From contig NZ_BSTD01000003.1 of NCBI RefSeq assembly GCF_030269325.1, positions 434,001-498,000 on the forward strand: 64,000 nt of DNA, in the 5' to 3' direction. A program made the translations under genes and the position numbers. The notes under the pieces are model-generated. The model was not told the origin of the DNA, did no database searches, and was given only the letters and a program-made list of their open reading frames with translations. This DNA is from Amycolatopsis sp. NBRC 101858 (lineage in GTDB: Bacteria; Actinomycetota; Actinomycetes; Mycobacteriales; Pseudonocardiaceae). This document shows, in pieces, positions 8,721 to 17,235 of the stretch. Position 1 is the stretch's first letter. The number at the start of each line of letters is the position of its first letter.

Positions 8721-8837
8721 GGGGCCCGCGCTTGCCCGTCGCACGACGCGACCGGCCCGGTCTTCACCCGGGGCACCCCACCGCGGTAGGAGGGTTGCCG
8801 GCCAGCAAGCCGGGGCTTCGCGCTGGCACTCATGACC
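8721..8837 (-). promoter_or_regulatory. SAM-IV riboswitch
   Basis: Reading the minus strand from 8837: GGTCATGAGTGCCAGCG, then AAGCCCCGGCTTGCTGGCCG, GCAACCCTCC, CCGCGGTGGGGTGCCCCGGG, and a 3' part ending GGCAAGCGCGGGCCCC at 8721. This matches the SAM-IV class core as I remember it from mycobacteria and streptomycetes, including the P1/P2 junction, the GCAACCCTCC strand and the GCAAGCGCG 3' pairing strand. It ends 36 nt before the ATG of the class V aminotransferase, with the ribosome site in the interval, so SAM would reduce expression, probably at translation or transcription elongation. Confidence 0.92.
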
Positions 8838-8845
8838 TGAGCCAG

Positions 8846-8875
8846 AAGGTAACCGAGAACGCCGCCGCCGGCCAA
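8846..8875 (-). promoter_or_regulatory. Candidate promoter of the SAM-IV-controlled operon
   Basis: On the minus strand TTGGCC (8875-8870) and TACCTT (8851-8846) are separated by 18 bp. Transcription would start at about 8839, directly before the first riboswitch base at 8837. The hexamers are imperfect, but the position fits the riboswitch boundary exactly. Confidence 0.5.
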
Positions 8876-8920
8876 CCCCCGCCTCACATTCTGAGACGCC
8901 GCTCACACACCGTGAGGACG

Positions 8921-9577
8921 TCAGAGCTTCGCGCGGAAGTGTCCCGGCAGCTGCGTAACGGCGTTGTCGGCGAGGTGCGTCGCCGTGCCGGTGTACTGCT
9001 CGGCGCCGGCGGTGAAGCGCCAGCCGCCGATGGTCTTGCCGTCGACGGGCTCGCCGAGGGCCGCCGCGACGGTGGTCGAGACCTCGGCGAACGACTTGCC
9101 GTCCCAGTTCGCCGCCGGGGCATCCGGCAGGGTCCAGAGCGTGAAGTGCACGTGGGCGCCGGTGCTGCTGCCGCCGCACGGCAGCGCGTTGCCGGTCGAG
9201 CCGAGCTCGGCGCCGGCCTCGACGTGCTCACCGTCGGTGACCTCGATGCCCTCCATGTGGTAGTACCCGGTCCGCCAGCCGCCGTCGTGGTCGATGGTCA
9301 CCCAGTCCCCGCCCGCGCAGTGCTGCAGGTGGACGGTGCCGGCCAGCGGCGCGCGCACGGTCTTGTCGGCCGGGCTGAAGTCGATGGCGTTCTTGACGCC
9401 GGTGCTGCCGTCGTCGGAGTGGATGCCGGCCGAGTAGACCTGCTGGCCGGCCTTGAACGGCAGGGCGAGCGCCGGGAAGGGGGCGACCTCCGCGGCCGCG
9501 TCCGGGACGCCGGCCAGGCCGGCCGTCACGACGATCGCCGCGATCAAGCTCGCCCCACGCACGTGAAGTTTCGTCAC
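8921..9577 (-). CDS. Secreted M23-like (LasA/LytM fold) peptidase domain protein
   Basis: 218 residues with a Sec signal peptide (residues 1-29, hydrophobic LIAAIVVTAGLAG and AAA before the mature start). The mature part has IHSDDGSTGVKNAIDFSP (His and Asp ligands), a glycine-rich middle (GDWVTIDHDGG) and GAHVHFTLW, whose H-x-H supplies catalytic and zinc ligands in M23 peptidases. The family cuts peptidoglycan cross-bridges or other glycine-rich peptides. GTG at 9577 was chosen because AGGAG lies about 9 nt upstream. Cysteines in LQHCAGG and NALPCGG could form a disulfide. The target is not deducible; cell-wall remodelling or killing of competitors are the usual roles. Confidence 0.85.
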   Translation of the reverse strand: MTKLHVRGASLIAAIVVTAGLAGVPDAAAEVAPFPALALPFKAGQQVYSAGIHSDDGSTGVKNAIDFSPADKTVRAPLAGTVHLQHCAGGDWVTIDHDGGWRTGYYHMEGIEVTDGEHVEAGAELGSTGNALPCGGSSTGAHVHFTLWTLPDAPAANWDGKSFAEVSTTVAAALGEPVDGKTIGGWRFTAGAEQYTGTATHLADNAVTQLPGHFRAKL

Positions 9578-9708
9578 CCTGCGTACTCCTTTGGCTATTC
9601 ACTCACCCATTCGAACTAATGAATGGAGCGCACAGTAAGCCAAAAGAGGGAACGAAGGGAAGATCACGTGAGATTTTTGTGTGGACAAGCGCCGGACAAC
9701 GGCACTCC

Positions 9709-11187
9709 CTAACGACCCGACTCGCCCTTCCAGCGGGCCAGGCGGCCGGCCCGGTCCACGGCGCGGAGCCGGAGCTCGACGGCGTCGCGGACCCCGCTGG
9801 TCGTGACCACCAGCAGCTGGTCGTGCTCCTGGAGCCGGCTGGTCTTCTGCGGCGTGAAGCCGGCGCCTTCGCGCACGACCAGGCTGACCGTCGCCCCGAC
9901 CGGCAGCCGCAGCTCGGACAGGTACACGCCGTGCAGCTTCGACCCGGGCTGGATGCGGACCTGCAGCAGCTCGGCGCCCAGCTCGTCCAGCGGCGCGGAG
10001 TCGACTTCGATCTCGTGCGCCTCGGACTTCTTCGCCAGCCCGAGCCAGCGCCCGAGCGGCCCGAGCGTCGCGCCCTGGAGCAGCGTCAGCACGATGACCA
10101 GCACGAACACCGCGTTGACCAGCCGTTGCGCGCCCGGCACCCCCTGCGACAGCGGGATCATCGCGAGCACGATCGGCACCGCACCGCGGAGCCCGGCCCA
10201 CGACAGGAACGCCTGTTCCCGCCACGGCAGCCGGAACGGCAGCATCGCCAGCACGACCGAGATCGGCCGGGCCAGCAGCAGCACGACGGCCCCGGCGACC
10301 AGGCCCGGCACCACCGCCTCGAGCACGCGGCCCGGCGAGGCGAACAGGCCGAGCAGCACGAACAGCCCGATCTGCGCCAGCCAGCCGAGCCCTTCGGCGA
10401 ACGACAGCGTGTCCGAGCGGTGCGGCAGCCGCGAATTGCCGAGCACCAGCGCGGCGACGTAGGTGGCGAGCAGCCCGGACGCGTGCAGCAGCTGCCCGGA
10501 CGAGTACGCCACGACGCACACCGCGACCGTGGCCAGCGGGTAGAGACCGGTCGCCGGCAACGCGGCCCGGCGCAGCGCGATCCCGCCGAGCCAGCCGAAA
10601 CCGAGCCCGATCGCCAGGCCCGCCCCGAGCTCGTAGACCACCAGCAGCGGCAGCGTCCAGTCCACAGTGGTGCCCTCGGCCAGCACCACGACGGCGATGT
10701 ACGCCGGCGCGTCGTTGATGCCCGACTCAAGTTCCAGCGCGCCGGTGAGCCGTTTGCCGATCCCGGCCGAGCGCAGCACCGAGAACACCGCGGCCGCGTC
10801 GGTCGACGCGAGCACCGCGCCCCACAGCAGCGCGAACCGCCAGTCGAGGCCCAGCAGCCAGTGCAGGGCGGCACCGGTCACCGCGACGCTCACCACAACG
10901 GACACAGTGGACAGTGCGATCCCGATGCCCAGCGCGGGTTTCACCGCCGACCAGCGCGTCGTCAGGCCGCCTTCGGCGAGGATCATGACGAGCGCGGCGA
11001 GGCCGAGCGACTGGGTCAGCTCGGGGTTGTCGAACCGGATGCCGAAGCCGGCTTCGCCCAGCAGCACGCCGATCGCCAGGTAGAGCAGCAGCGACGGCAG
11101 GCCCAGCCGGATCGACACGCGCACGGCGAGCACGGAGGCGAGCAGCACGGCACCGCCGACACCGAGTAGCACGGGAAGCTGGTCCAT
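9709..11187 (-). CDS. Potassium/proton antiporter, CPA1 (NhaP2/CvrA-like) with RCK_C domain
   Basis: 492 residues. Twelve to thirteen membrane helices from MDQLPVLLGVGGAVLLASVL onward. The CPA1 ion-binding helices are recognisable in ASTDAAAVFSVLRSAG and LELESGINDAPAYIAVV (the ND pair carries cations). The last about 80 residues (LLQVRIQPGSKLHGVYLSELRLP, then LQEHDQLLVV) form a cytoplasmic RCK_C regulatory domain. It exchanges K+ (or Na+) for H+ and adjusts internal pH and ion levels. ATG 11187 is preceded by GGAGGGAGG. The gene stands alone; the ArsR-type gene upstream on the same strand is 95 bp away and may or may not regulate it. Confidence 0.92.
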   Translation of the reverse strand: MDQLPVLLGVGGAVLLASVLAVRVSIRLGLPSLLLYLAIGVLLGEAGFGIRFDNPELTQSLGLAALVMILAEGGLTTRWSAVKPALGIGIALSTVSVVVSVAVTGAALHWLLGLDWRFALLWGAVLASTDAAAVFSVLRSAGIGKRLTGALELESGINDAPAYIAVVVLAEGTTVDWTLPLLVVYELGAGLAIGLGFGWLGGIALRRAALPATGLYPLATVAVCVVAYSSGQLLHASGLLATYVAALVLGNSRLPHRSDTLSFAEGLGWLAQIGLFVLLGLFASPGRVLEAVVPGLVAGAVVLLLARPISVVLAMLPFRLPWREQAFLSWAGLRGAVPIVLAMIPLSQGVPGAQRLVNAVFVLVIVLTLLQGATLGPLGRWLGLAKKSEAHEIEVDSAPLDELGAELLQVRIQPGSKLHGVYLSELRLPVGATVSLVVREGAGFTPQKTSRLQEHDQLLVVTTSGVRDAVELRLRAVDRAGRLARWKGESGR

Positions 11188-11282
11188 GCCGCCTCCCTCC
11201 GAGTGCCGTGGGCCCTCAGAATAGTGAAGCGGGCGAGTTAACTCCTTCGTGTACCGCTGGGGCGCGCCGAGGGCGTGGTGTG

Positions 11283-11966
11283 TTAAGGCCCACCGAGTGC
11301 GGCGAGATCGACACCGAGCGCGGCGAACGGCTTCTCCGCCGCCGGGAACACCTTCACGGCGCGATGTCCGTCGCGACCGACCCAGCCGGCGCCGACCGCG
11401 CGCTCGAGCAGCGCCGCGGGCACGGCTCCGGCGAGGTGGTCGCGCCGCTCCGTCCAATCCAGACAGTCGCGCAGCGGCGACCGCCGCCCGGGCGCGACCG
11501 CCACGCCGAGCTCGGCCAGCACCTCGCGACCGCGGCCGGTCAGCGCGAGCCCGTTGTCGGCGTCGATCAGGCCGGTGGCCAGCATGCCGTCGCGGAGGGC
11601 GACGCCGAGCACGCCGGCGAGGTGGTCGTAGCAGGTCCGCGCGAACCCGAGCCGCTTCACCCGCAGCGACGACTTCAGCCCGGTGACCGGGCGGTGCTCG
11701 GCGTGCTGGGCGAGGTGCTCGATGAGTTCGGCGACGCGCGGGTCGGCGATCCGGACGTAGCTGGCCCGGCCCTGCTTGACCCGGGCGACGAACCCGGCGT
11801 CGACCAGCCGGGAGACGTGCTCGCTGGCCGTGGAGAGCGCGATCCCGGCCGCCTTGGCCAGCTCGCCGACGGTCCACGCCCGCCCGTCCAGCAGCGCGAG
11901 GCACATGGTGGCCCGGCTCGGGTCGGCGAGCACCGCGGCGACCTCGGCCAGAGCGATCGTCTCCAT
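11283..11966 (-). CDS. ArsR-family helix-turn-helix transcriptional regulator
   Basis: 227 residues. Residues 1-75 are a winged helix of the ArsR type (LADPSRATMCLALLDG, then GELAKAAGIALSTASEHVSRLVDAGFVA). The rest is a C-terminal domain with FARTCYDHLAGVLGVAL and RDCLDWTERRDHLAGAVPAAL, shared with the ArsR-type gene at 18,611. No CxC metal site is seen at the usual arsenic/cadmium position, so a small-molecule or redox signal through the single conserved cysteines is possible. ATG 11966 was preferred over upstream starts because the ArsR helix begins directly after it; a TACCGT hexamer 6 nt upstream could give a leaderless message. Targets unknown. Confidence 0.85.
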   Translation of the reverse strand: METIALAEVAAVLADPSRATMCLALLDGRAWTVGELAKAAGIALSTASEHVSRLVDAGFVARVKQGRASYVRIADPRVAELIEHLAQHAEHRPVTGLKSSLRVKRLGFARTCYDHLAGVLGVALRDGMLATGLIDADNGLALTGRGREVLAELGVAVAPGRRSPLRDCLDWTERRDHLAGAVPAALLERAVGAGWVGRDGHRAVKVFPAAEKPFAALGVDLAALGGP

Positions 11967-12010
11967 GCGCCCACGGTACGTCGGCCACCCTTCGCCCGCG
12001 GCCGAACCGA

Positions 12011-12136
12011 CGTACCCAGAGGGTCGGCTCACGTACCTGGACGGTCGGTTCGCGTACCTGGAGGGTCGGGTCGTGAGCCGACCCTCTGGGTACGCGAGCC
12101 GACTGCCTGGGTACGTGAGCCGACCCTTGGGGTCAG
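12011..12136. repeat. Six 21-bp repeat units, three direct then three inverted
   Basis: Units start at 12011, 12032, 12053 (forward) and 12074, 12095, 12116 (reverse complement), each exactly 21 bp, 126 bp in all. The common core is CGTACC then GAGGGTCGG. The unit at 12074-12094 is the exact reverse complement of the unit at 12011-12031. The last unit covers the stop codon of the PBP gene (12133-12135). The transcript could fold into a long hairpin, so a terminator or mRNA-end role is plausible. Related 21-bp units occur near 50.1 kb and 57.8 kb. Confidence 0.9.
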
Positions 12137-13758
12137 AGGGCTTTCAGGAACTTGGCGGCCAGGGTGACTGCCGGGCCCGAGTCGTTCGAGTCCTCCAGGA
12201 GCACCGCGAACGCCACGTTGCCGCGGTAGCCGACGAACCAGCCCGTTGCGTTGGAGCCGTCGCCGAACTGGGCCGTGCCCGTCTTGCCGAACACCTGGCC
12301 CGCGCCCGCCGCGCCGCGGCCCGTACCGCTGGTGACCACCGCGCGCATCATCGTCCGCACCTGGCCGAGCACGGCCGCCGGCGGCGGCGAGTACCCCTTG
12401 ACGACCGTCGTGTCCAGGTCGTGCCACAGCCGCGGCGTGATCGCCTTGCCGGACGCGACCGTGGCGGCCATCAGCGCGCCGCCGAGGCAGCTGGCCTGGA
12501 TCCGGCCCTGGCCGAACCCGTCCTCGACCTGCTCGTCCTTGCTCGCCGCGGGCTCGACCTTGCCCAGCTCGGTGTCGATCCCGGGGATCTCGTAGTCGGC
12601 GTTGAGGCCCAGCTCGTCGGCCGCCTTCTGCAGCCCGTTGGCCGGCAGGTCGAGCGCGAGCTGCCCGAACGTCGTGTTGCACGACCGCGCGAACGCCGTC
12701 TGCAGGTTCGTCGCCCCGAGCTCGAAGCCCTCGTTCTTGACCGACCGCGTCCCGATGGTCGCGACGCCGGGGCAGTCGACCGGCGACGTCGCGGAGAGGC
12801 CGCTCTGCTGGACCGCGGCAACCGACGTCGCGATCTTGAACGACGACCCCGGCTCGTAGAGCCCGTTGAGCGCCTTCGGCTGCTTCCCGGCAGCCGCGTT
12901 CTGCGCGACGGCCAGGATGTCGCCCGAACCGGTGTCGAGGGCGACCATCATGGCCGACCCCTTGTTGGAGTCCACCGCAGCCTGCGCGGACTTCTGCGCG
13001 GCCAGGCTCAGGCTCGACGTCAGCGGCTTGGCACCGCCGTCGGAAGCCTTCCCGAACAGCGTCTCGACGCTCTTTCCGCTGGTGTCGACGCGCTGGACGG
13101 CGAAACCGTCCCCGGCCGCCGCCGTGACCTGCCCGCCCAGCGCCGAACGCAGCAGCGGCGCCGGGTCGCCCTCGACCGCGCGCAGGCCGCCGGCCCCGTT
13201 GATCAGCAACGGCTTGCCGTCGCGGTCGGCCACGGCCGTCGTGTCCTGCACGGCCGTGCTGACGACCAGCCGCTGGCCGGCCTCCAGCTTCGGGTGCAGC
13301 AGCGACGGCGCCCAGTGCACGAGCCACTTCCCGCCGGCCTGGGCCAGCTGGAACGGCACGTCGTAGGTCCAGACCTTGCCCGGTTTCAACGTCCACCCGA
13401 GGCTGAACGTCCCGCCGGTCTGCGTCGCCCCGGCCGGGGTCGGCTGCAGAACGGTCAGCTTGGCCGCCAGCGACGCCGGGTTCAGCGTGTTCCGCGCGTC
13501 CCGCAGGGCCACCGCGGCCGCCGGGACGGCGTCGGTCAGCCGGCTCGCCGCGTCGGTGTTGTTCTCCGACAGGTCCTGCAGGTATTCGGTGATCGCCGTG
13601 TGCGGGTCGAGGGCACCCGGCGTCTCGACGCTCGTGGCCCCGGCTTCCGCCTCCGGCGTCGATCCGCCGCCGTTCAACACGAAGAACGCCGCCACCACGA
13701 CCACGACGACCAGCAGTGCGCCGCCGATCAGGACGCCCCGTCTTCTGGCAGGACTCAT
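12133..13758 (-). CDS. Class B penicillin-binding protein with MecA_N-like domain
   Basis: 541 residues. A short cytoplasmic start (MSPARRRG), one membrane anchor (VLIGGALLVVVVVVAAFFVL), an NTF2-like MecA_N domain (about residues 45-160, HTAITEYLQDLSENNTDAASRL), a dimerisation region, and a transpeptidase domain. Active-site motifs: PGSSFK (about residue 304), SCN (SCNTTF) and KTGTAQF (about residue 492). It cross-links peptidoglycan outside the membrane. The architecture matches the actinobacterial PBP represented by M. tuberculosis Rv2864c. ATG 13758 follows a GGGGGAGGGG stretch; an upstream TTG at 13779 is less likely. Its 3' end runs into the 21-bp repeat array. It sits 78 bp after ileS in the same direction. 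Confidence 0.93.
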   Translation of the reverse strand: MSPARRRGVLIGGALLVVVVVVAAFFVLNGGGSTPEAEAGATSVETPGALDPHTAITEYLQDLSENNTDAASRLTDAVPAAAVALRDARNTLNPASLAAKLTVLQPTPAGATQTGGTFSLGWTLKPGKVWTYDVPFQLAQAGGKWLVHWAPSLLHPKLEAGQRLVVSTAVQDTTAVADRDGKPLLINGAGGLRAVEGDPAPLLRSALGGQVTAAAGDGFAVQRVDTSGKSVETLFGKASDGGAKPLTSSLSLAAQKSAQAAVDSNKGSAMMVALDTGSGDILAVAQNAAAGKQPKALNGLYEPGSSFKIATSVAAVQQSGLSATSPVDCPGVATIGTRSVKNEGFELGATNLQTAFARSCNTTFGQLALDLPANGLQKAADELGLNADYEIPGIDTELGKVEPAASKDEQVEDGFGQGRIQASCLGGALMAATVASGKAITPRLWHDLDTTVVKGYSPPPAAVLGQVRTMMRAVVTSGTGRGAAGAGQVFGKTGTAQFGDGSNATGWFVGYRGNVAFAVLLEDSNDSGPAVTLAAKFLKAL

Positions 13759-13835
13759 TTCCGCGTACCCCTCCCCCAAGGAACGCCACCGCCGTAGGTG
13801 GCCGGCCGATCTTACCGGCCACCTACGACAGCCGG

Positions 13836-16800
13836 TCAGGCTTTTGCTACCGAAACGGTCACCTTGGTGCCGTCGCCGACCGTGCCGGCGAAGCCCTCGG
13901 CCACCGGACCGTGGGTCACCGACGTCGCCAGCGTCTCCGAGCCCAGGAACTCCTCGTGCGTCCGGGCCGCCTCGACGACGTCGGGTACCGAGTCGACGGT
14001 CAGCGCGATCCGGTCGGCGACGTCCAGCCCGGCGTCGCGGCGCGCCTGCTGCACGACCCGGACCAGGTCGCGGACCAGGCCCTCGGCCGCCAGTTCCGGC
14101 GTCACCTCCGTGTCGATCAGGACCAGCCCGGACCCGCCGGGCAGCTCGGCCGCCGCGCCGCCGCCCTTGGCGACCAGCCGGCGGTCGAACTCGCCTTCCT
14201 GCAGCTCGATCCCGGCCGCGACGACCTTGCCGCCCTGCAGCGACCAGTCGCCCGCCTTGACGGCCTTGATCACGGTCTGGACGTCCTTGCCCAGCCGCGG
14301 ACCGGCGGCACGCGCGTTGACCGCGACCTCGAACCCGCCGTGCGCGGCGACGTCGGTGGTCAGCTCGACCGCCTTGACGTTCACCTCGTCGCGCAGGATG
14401 TCGGCGAAGGCACCCAGCGTCTCGGCGTCGTCGGCCGCCACGACCAGCGACGACAGCGGCAGCCGCACGCGCAGCTTGTTCGCCTTCCGCAGCGACAGCG
14501 CCGAGGACGCGACCTGCCGCACCCGGTCCATCGTGGTCACCAGCGCCGCGTCGGCGGGCAGGTCGAGCGCGTTCGGCCAGTCGGTGAGGTGCACCGAACG
14601 GCCGCCGGTGAGCCCGCGCCAGACGACCTCGGTGGTCAGCGGCAGCAGCGGCGCCGCGACCCGCGACGTCACCTCCAGCACCGTGTGCAGCGTGTCGATC
14701 GCGTCCTGGTCACCGGCCCAGAAGCGGTCCCGGGAGCGCCGCACGTACCAGTTCGTGAGGACCTCGAGGAAGTCCCGCACGGTCTGGCACGCGCCCGCGA
14801 CGTCGTAGTGGTCCATCGCGTACTCGACGTCGGTGACGAGCTCGTGCGTCTTCGCCAGGACGTACCGGTCGAGCACGTTCGACGAGTCCGTGCGCCACTT
14901 CCCTTCCACGCCTTCGGCGTTCGCGTACAGCGCGAGGAAGTAGTACGAGTTCCACAGCGGCAGCACGGCCTGGCGGACGGCGTCGCGGATGCCCTTGTCG
15001 GTGACGACCAGGTTGCCGCCGCGCAGGATCGGGCTCGCCATCAGGTACCAGCGCATGGCGTCCGAGCCGTCACGCTCGAAGACCTCGTTGACGTCCGGGT
15101 AGTTGCGCAGCGACTTGGACATCTTCGCGCCGTCGGAGCCGAGCACGATGCCGTGCGCGACGCAGGCGCGGAACGCCGGCCGGTCGAACAGCGCCGTCGC
15201 GAGCACGTGCAGCAGGTAGAACCAGCCGCGGGTCTGCCCGATGTACTCGACGATGAAGTCGCTCGGGTAGTGGTGCTCGAACCAGTCGGCGTTCTCGAAC
15301 GGGTAGTGCACCTGGGCGTAGGGCATCGAGCCCGAGTCGAACCAGACGTCGAGGACGTCCGGGACGCGGCGCATCGTGGACTTGCCCGTGGGGTCGTCCG
15401 GGTTCGGCCGGGTCAGCTCGTCGATGTAGGGCCGGTGCAGGTTGTCCAGCCGCACGCCGAAGTCGGCCTCCAGCTCGTCGAGCGAGCCGTAGACATCGGT
15501 GCGCGGGTACTCCGGGTCGTCGGACTGCCACACCGGGATCGGCGTGCCGAAGTACCGGTTGCGGGAGATCGACCAGTCGATGGCGTTCTCCAGCCACTTC
15601 CCGAACTGGCCGTCCTTGACGTTGCCCGGGTACCAGGTGATCTGCTGGTTCAGCTCGACCATCCGGTCCTTGAACTGCGTCACCGCGACGAACCACGACG
15701 AGACCGCGCGGTAGATCAGCGGGTTCCGGCAGCGCCAGCAGTGCGGGTAGGAGTGGTCGTAGGTCTCGTGCCGCAGCAGCACGGAACCCTGCTGCCCCGC
15801 CGAACCGGTGCCGTTCTTGAGGTCCCGCACGATGTTCGGGTTCGCGTCGAAGACCTGCTGGCCCTCGTAGTCCGGCACGGTCGCGTCGAACTTGCCGTGC
15901 GCGTCGACCGGCGTGACCGGCGGGATCCCGGCCGCGTCGGTGACCACCTTGTCGTCGGCGCCGTAGGCGGGCGCGATGTGCACGACGCCGGTGCCGTCGT
16001 CGGTGGTGACGTAGTCGGCCGCCAGGACGCGGTGCGCGTTCTCGGTGCCGACGAAGTACGGGAACGGGGGTGCGTAACGGGTTCCGAGCAGCTGCTCGCC
16101 CGTGTAGTGCGCGACGACCGCCGGCTCTTCGCCGAGTTCACGCGCGTACGCGGCGACCCGCGCCTCGGCGAGCAGGAACCGCTTGCCGTCGTGCTCCACG
16201 ACGACGTACTGCACCTCGGGGTGCACGGCGGTGGCGAGGTTCGACGGCAGCGTCCACGGCGTGGTCGTCCAGATCAGCAGGTAGGTGCCGTCGAGCTCGT
16301 TCCCGTTGTCCTGCAACCGGAAGCCGACCGTGACGGCCGGGTCCTGCCGGTTGCGGTAGACGTCGGCGTCCATGCCCAGCTCGTGGTTGGACAGCGGCGT
16401 CGCGTCCCGCCAGCAGTACGGCAGGACGCGGTAGCCCTCGTAGACGAGTCCCTTGTCCCACAACCGCTTGAACGCCCAGAGCACCGACTCCATGTAGGTG
16501 ACGTCGAGCGTCTTGTAGTCGTTGTCGAAGTCGACCCAGCGGGCCTGGCGGGTGACGTAGTCGCGCCACTCGTCGGTGTAGCGGAGGACGGATTCCTGCG
16601 AAGCCGCGTTGAACTTCGCGATGCCCATCACTTCGATCTCGGACGTCTCGGTGATGCCGAGCTGCCGCATCGCCTCGAGCTCGGCGGGCAGGCCGTGGGT
16701 GTCCCAGCCGAAACGGCGCTCGACCTTGCGGCCCTTCATCGTCTGGTAGCGCGGCACCAGGTCCTTGACGTACCCGGTGAGCAGGTGACCGTAGTGCGGC

Positions 16801-16994
16801 AGGCCGTTGGCGAACGGCGGGCCGTCGTAGAAGACGTACTCGTTGTCGCCGTGCTCGCCGGCCGGGCGGGCGTCGATGGTCGCCTGGAACGTCCGGTCCG
16901 TCTCCCAGTAGGCGAGGACCTGCTTCTCCAGCTCGGGGAAGGACGGCTGCGACGGCACGCCCGCGCTGTCGTCGAGCTTGGCCTGGGGGTACAT
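13836..16994 (-). CDS. ileS: Isoleucyl-tRNA synthetase
   Basis: 1,052 residues. Class Ia synthetase that charges tRNA-Ile and edits valine. The HIGH motif appears as HYGH (residues 67-70) and KMSKS is near residue 623 (GAKMSKSLRNYPD). A CP1 editing region and an anticodon-binding C-terminus complete it. The HYGH form and length fit the eukaryote-like type-2 IleS found in mycobacteria, which is less sensitive to mupirocin (family knowledge, not shown here). ATG 16994 follows GAGGAG and starts MYPQAKLDDS. Expression is controlled by the T-box leader upstream, so uncharged tRNA-Ile would raise translation. Confidence 0.97.
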   Translation of the reverse strand: MYPQAKLDDSAGVPSQPSFPELEKQVLAYWETDRTFQATIDARPAGEHGDNEYVFYDGPPFANGLPHYGHLLTGYVKDLVPRYQTMKGRKVERRFGWDTHGLPAELEAMRQLGITETSEIEVMGIAKFNAASQESVLRYTDEWRDYVTRQARWVDFDNDYKTLDVTYMESVLWAFKRLWDKGLVYEGYRVLPYCWRDATPLSNHELGMDADVYRNRQDPAVTVGFRLQDNGNELDGTYLLIWTTTPWTLPSNLATAVHPEVQYVVVEHDGKRFLLAEARVAAYARELGEEPAVVAHYTGEQLLGTRYAPPFPYFVGTENAHRVLAADYVTTDDGTGVVHIAPAYGADDKVVTDAAGIPPVTPVDAHGKFDATVPDYEGQQVFDANPNIVRDLKNGTGSAGQQGSVLLRHETYDHSYPHCWRCRNPLIYRAVSSWFVAVTQFKDRMVELNQQITWYPGNVKDGQFGKWLENAIDWSISRNRYFGTPIPVWQSDDPEYPRTDVYGSLDELEADFGVRLDNLHRPYIDELTRPNPDDPTGKSTMRRVPDVLDVWFDSGSMPYAQVHYPFENADWFEHHYPSDFIVEYIGQTRGWFYLLHVLATALFDRPAFRACVAHGIVLGSDGAKMSKSLRNYPDVNEVFERDGSDAMRWYLMASPILRGGNLVVTDKGIRDAVRQAVLPLWNSYYFLALYANAEGVEGKWRTDSSNVLDRYVLAKTHELVTDVEYAMDHYDVAGACQTVRDFLEVLTNWYVRRSRDRFWAGDQDAIDTLHTVLEVTSRVAAPLLPLTTEVVWRGLTGGRSVHLTDWPNALDLPADAALVTTMDRVRQVASSALSLRKANKLRVRLPLSSLVVAADDAETLGAFADILRDEVNVKAVELTTDVAAHGGFEVAVNARAAGPRLGKDVQTVIKAVKAGDWSLQGGKVVAAGIELQEGEFDRRLVAKGGGAAAELPGGSGLVLIDTEVTPELAAEGLVRDLVRVVQQARRDAGLDVADRIALTVDSVPDVVEAARTHEEFLGSETLATSVTHGPVAEGFAGTVGDGTKVTVSVAKA

Positions 16995-17044
16995 CCCGGT
17001 GCTCCTCGGTTCGTCGCTCTCGTACGGACGACCGGGTTTCCGGT

Positions 17045-17235
17045 CACCCACACGGGGACGAAACGCCTGGCGGCGCACCGCGGTACCACCCCGCTTGCCC
17101 GGCGGTGAAGCTGCCGGGCCGCTCGTTCGGCGGCTGTCACGGGCCGCACCCGTCCGGTTCTACTGCGAGCGGTGAAGCCCGGTTCTTCCGGAGGCTCCCC
17201 GGTGATGGCCGGATCGACGCCTTGCTGATACCAGG
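17045..17235 (-). promoter_or_regulatory. T-box leader (tRNA-Ile sensing) of ileS
   Basis: On the minus strand the hairpin CCGGCCATCACCGG (17212-17199) shows ATC (17206-17204), the isoleucine codon, in its loop. It is followed by GGGAGCC, TCCGGAAGAACCGG, and later the T-box sequence GGGGTGGTACCGCGG (17092-17078), which pairs with the free CCA end of tRNA. The short stem I with the specifier in the terminal loop is the ultrashort form known for actinobacterial ileS, where control is at translation: the ileS ribosome site GAGGAG lies just before the ATG. Outer borders are approximate. The leader begins right after the stop codon of the MFS gene. Confidence 0.9.

Noticed and set aside
8894..8925. 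Terminator hairpin at the end of the M23-type gene
   Set aside because: Stem CTCAC/GTGAG is short and the extension is mismatched; not strong enough to list.
9608..9627. CCATTC-N8-GAATGG inverted repeat before the M23-type gene as an operator
   Set aside because: Only 6-bp arms in a local AT-rich stretch; promoter elements around it are weak, so not listed as a feature.
11990..12140. CRISPR array
   Set aside because: The units are contiguous 21-bp repeats with no unique spacers and switch orientation in the middle.
13716..17108. 1,130-codon plus-strand frame opposite ileS
   Set aside because: Shadow of ileS, which has HYGH and KMSKS motifs; no domain in the shadow.
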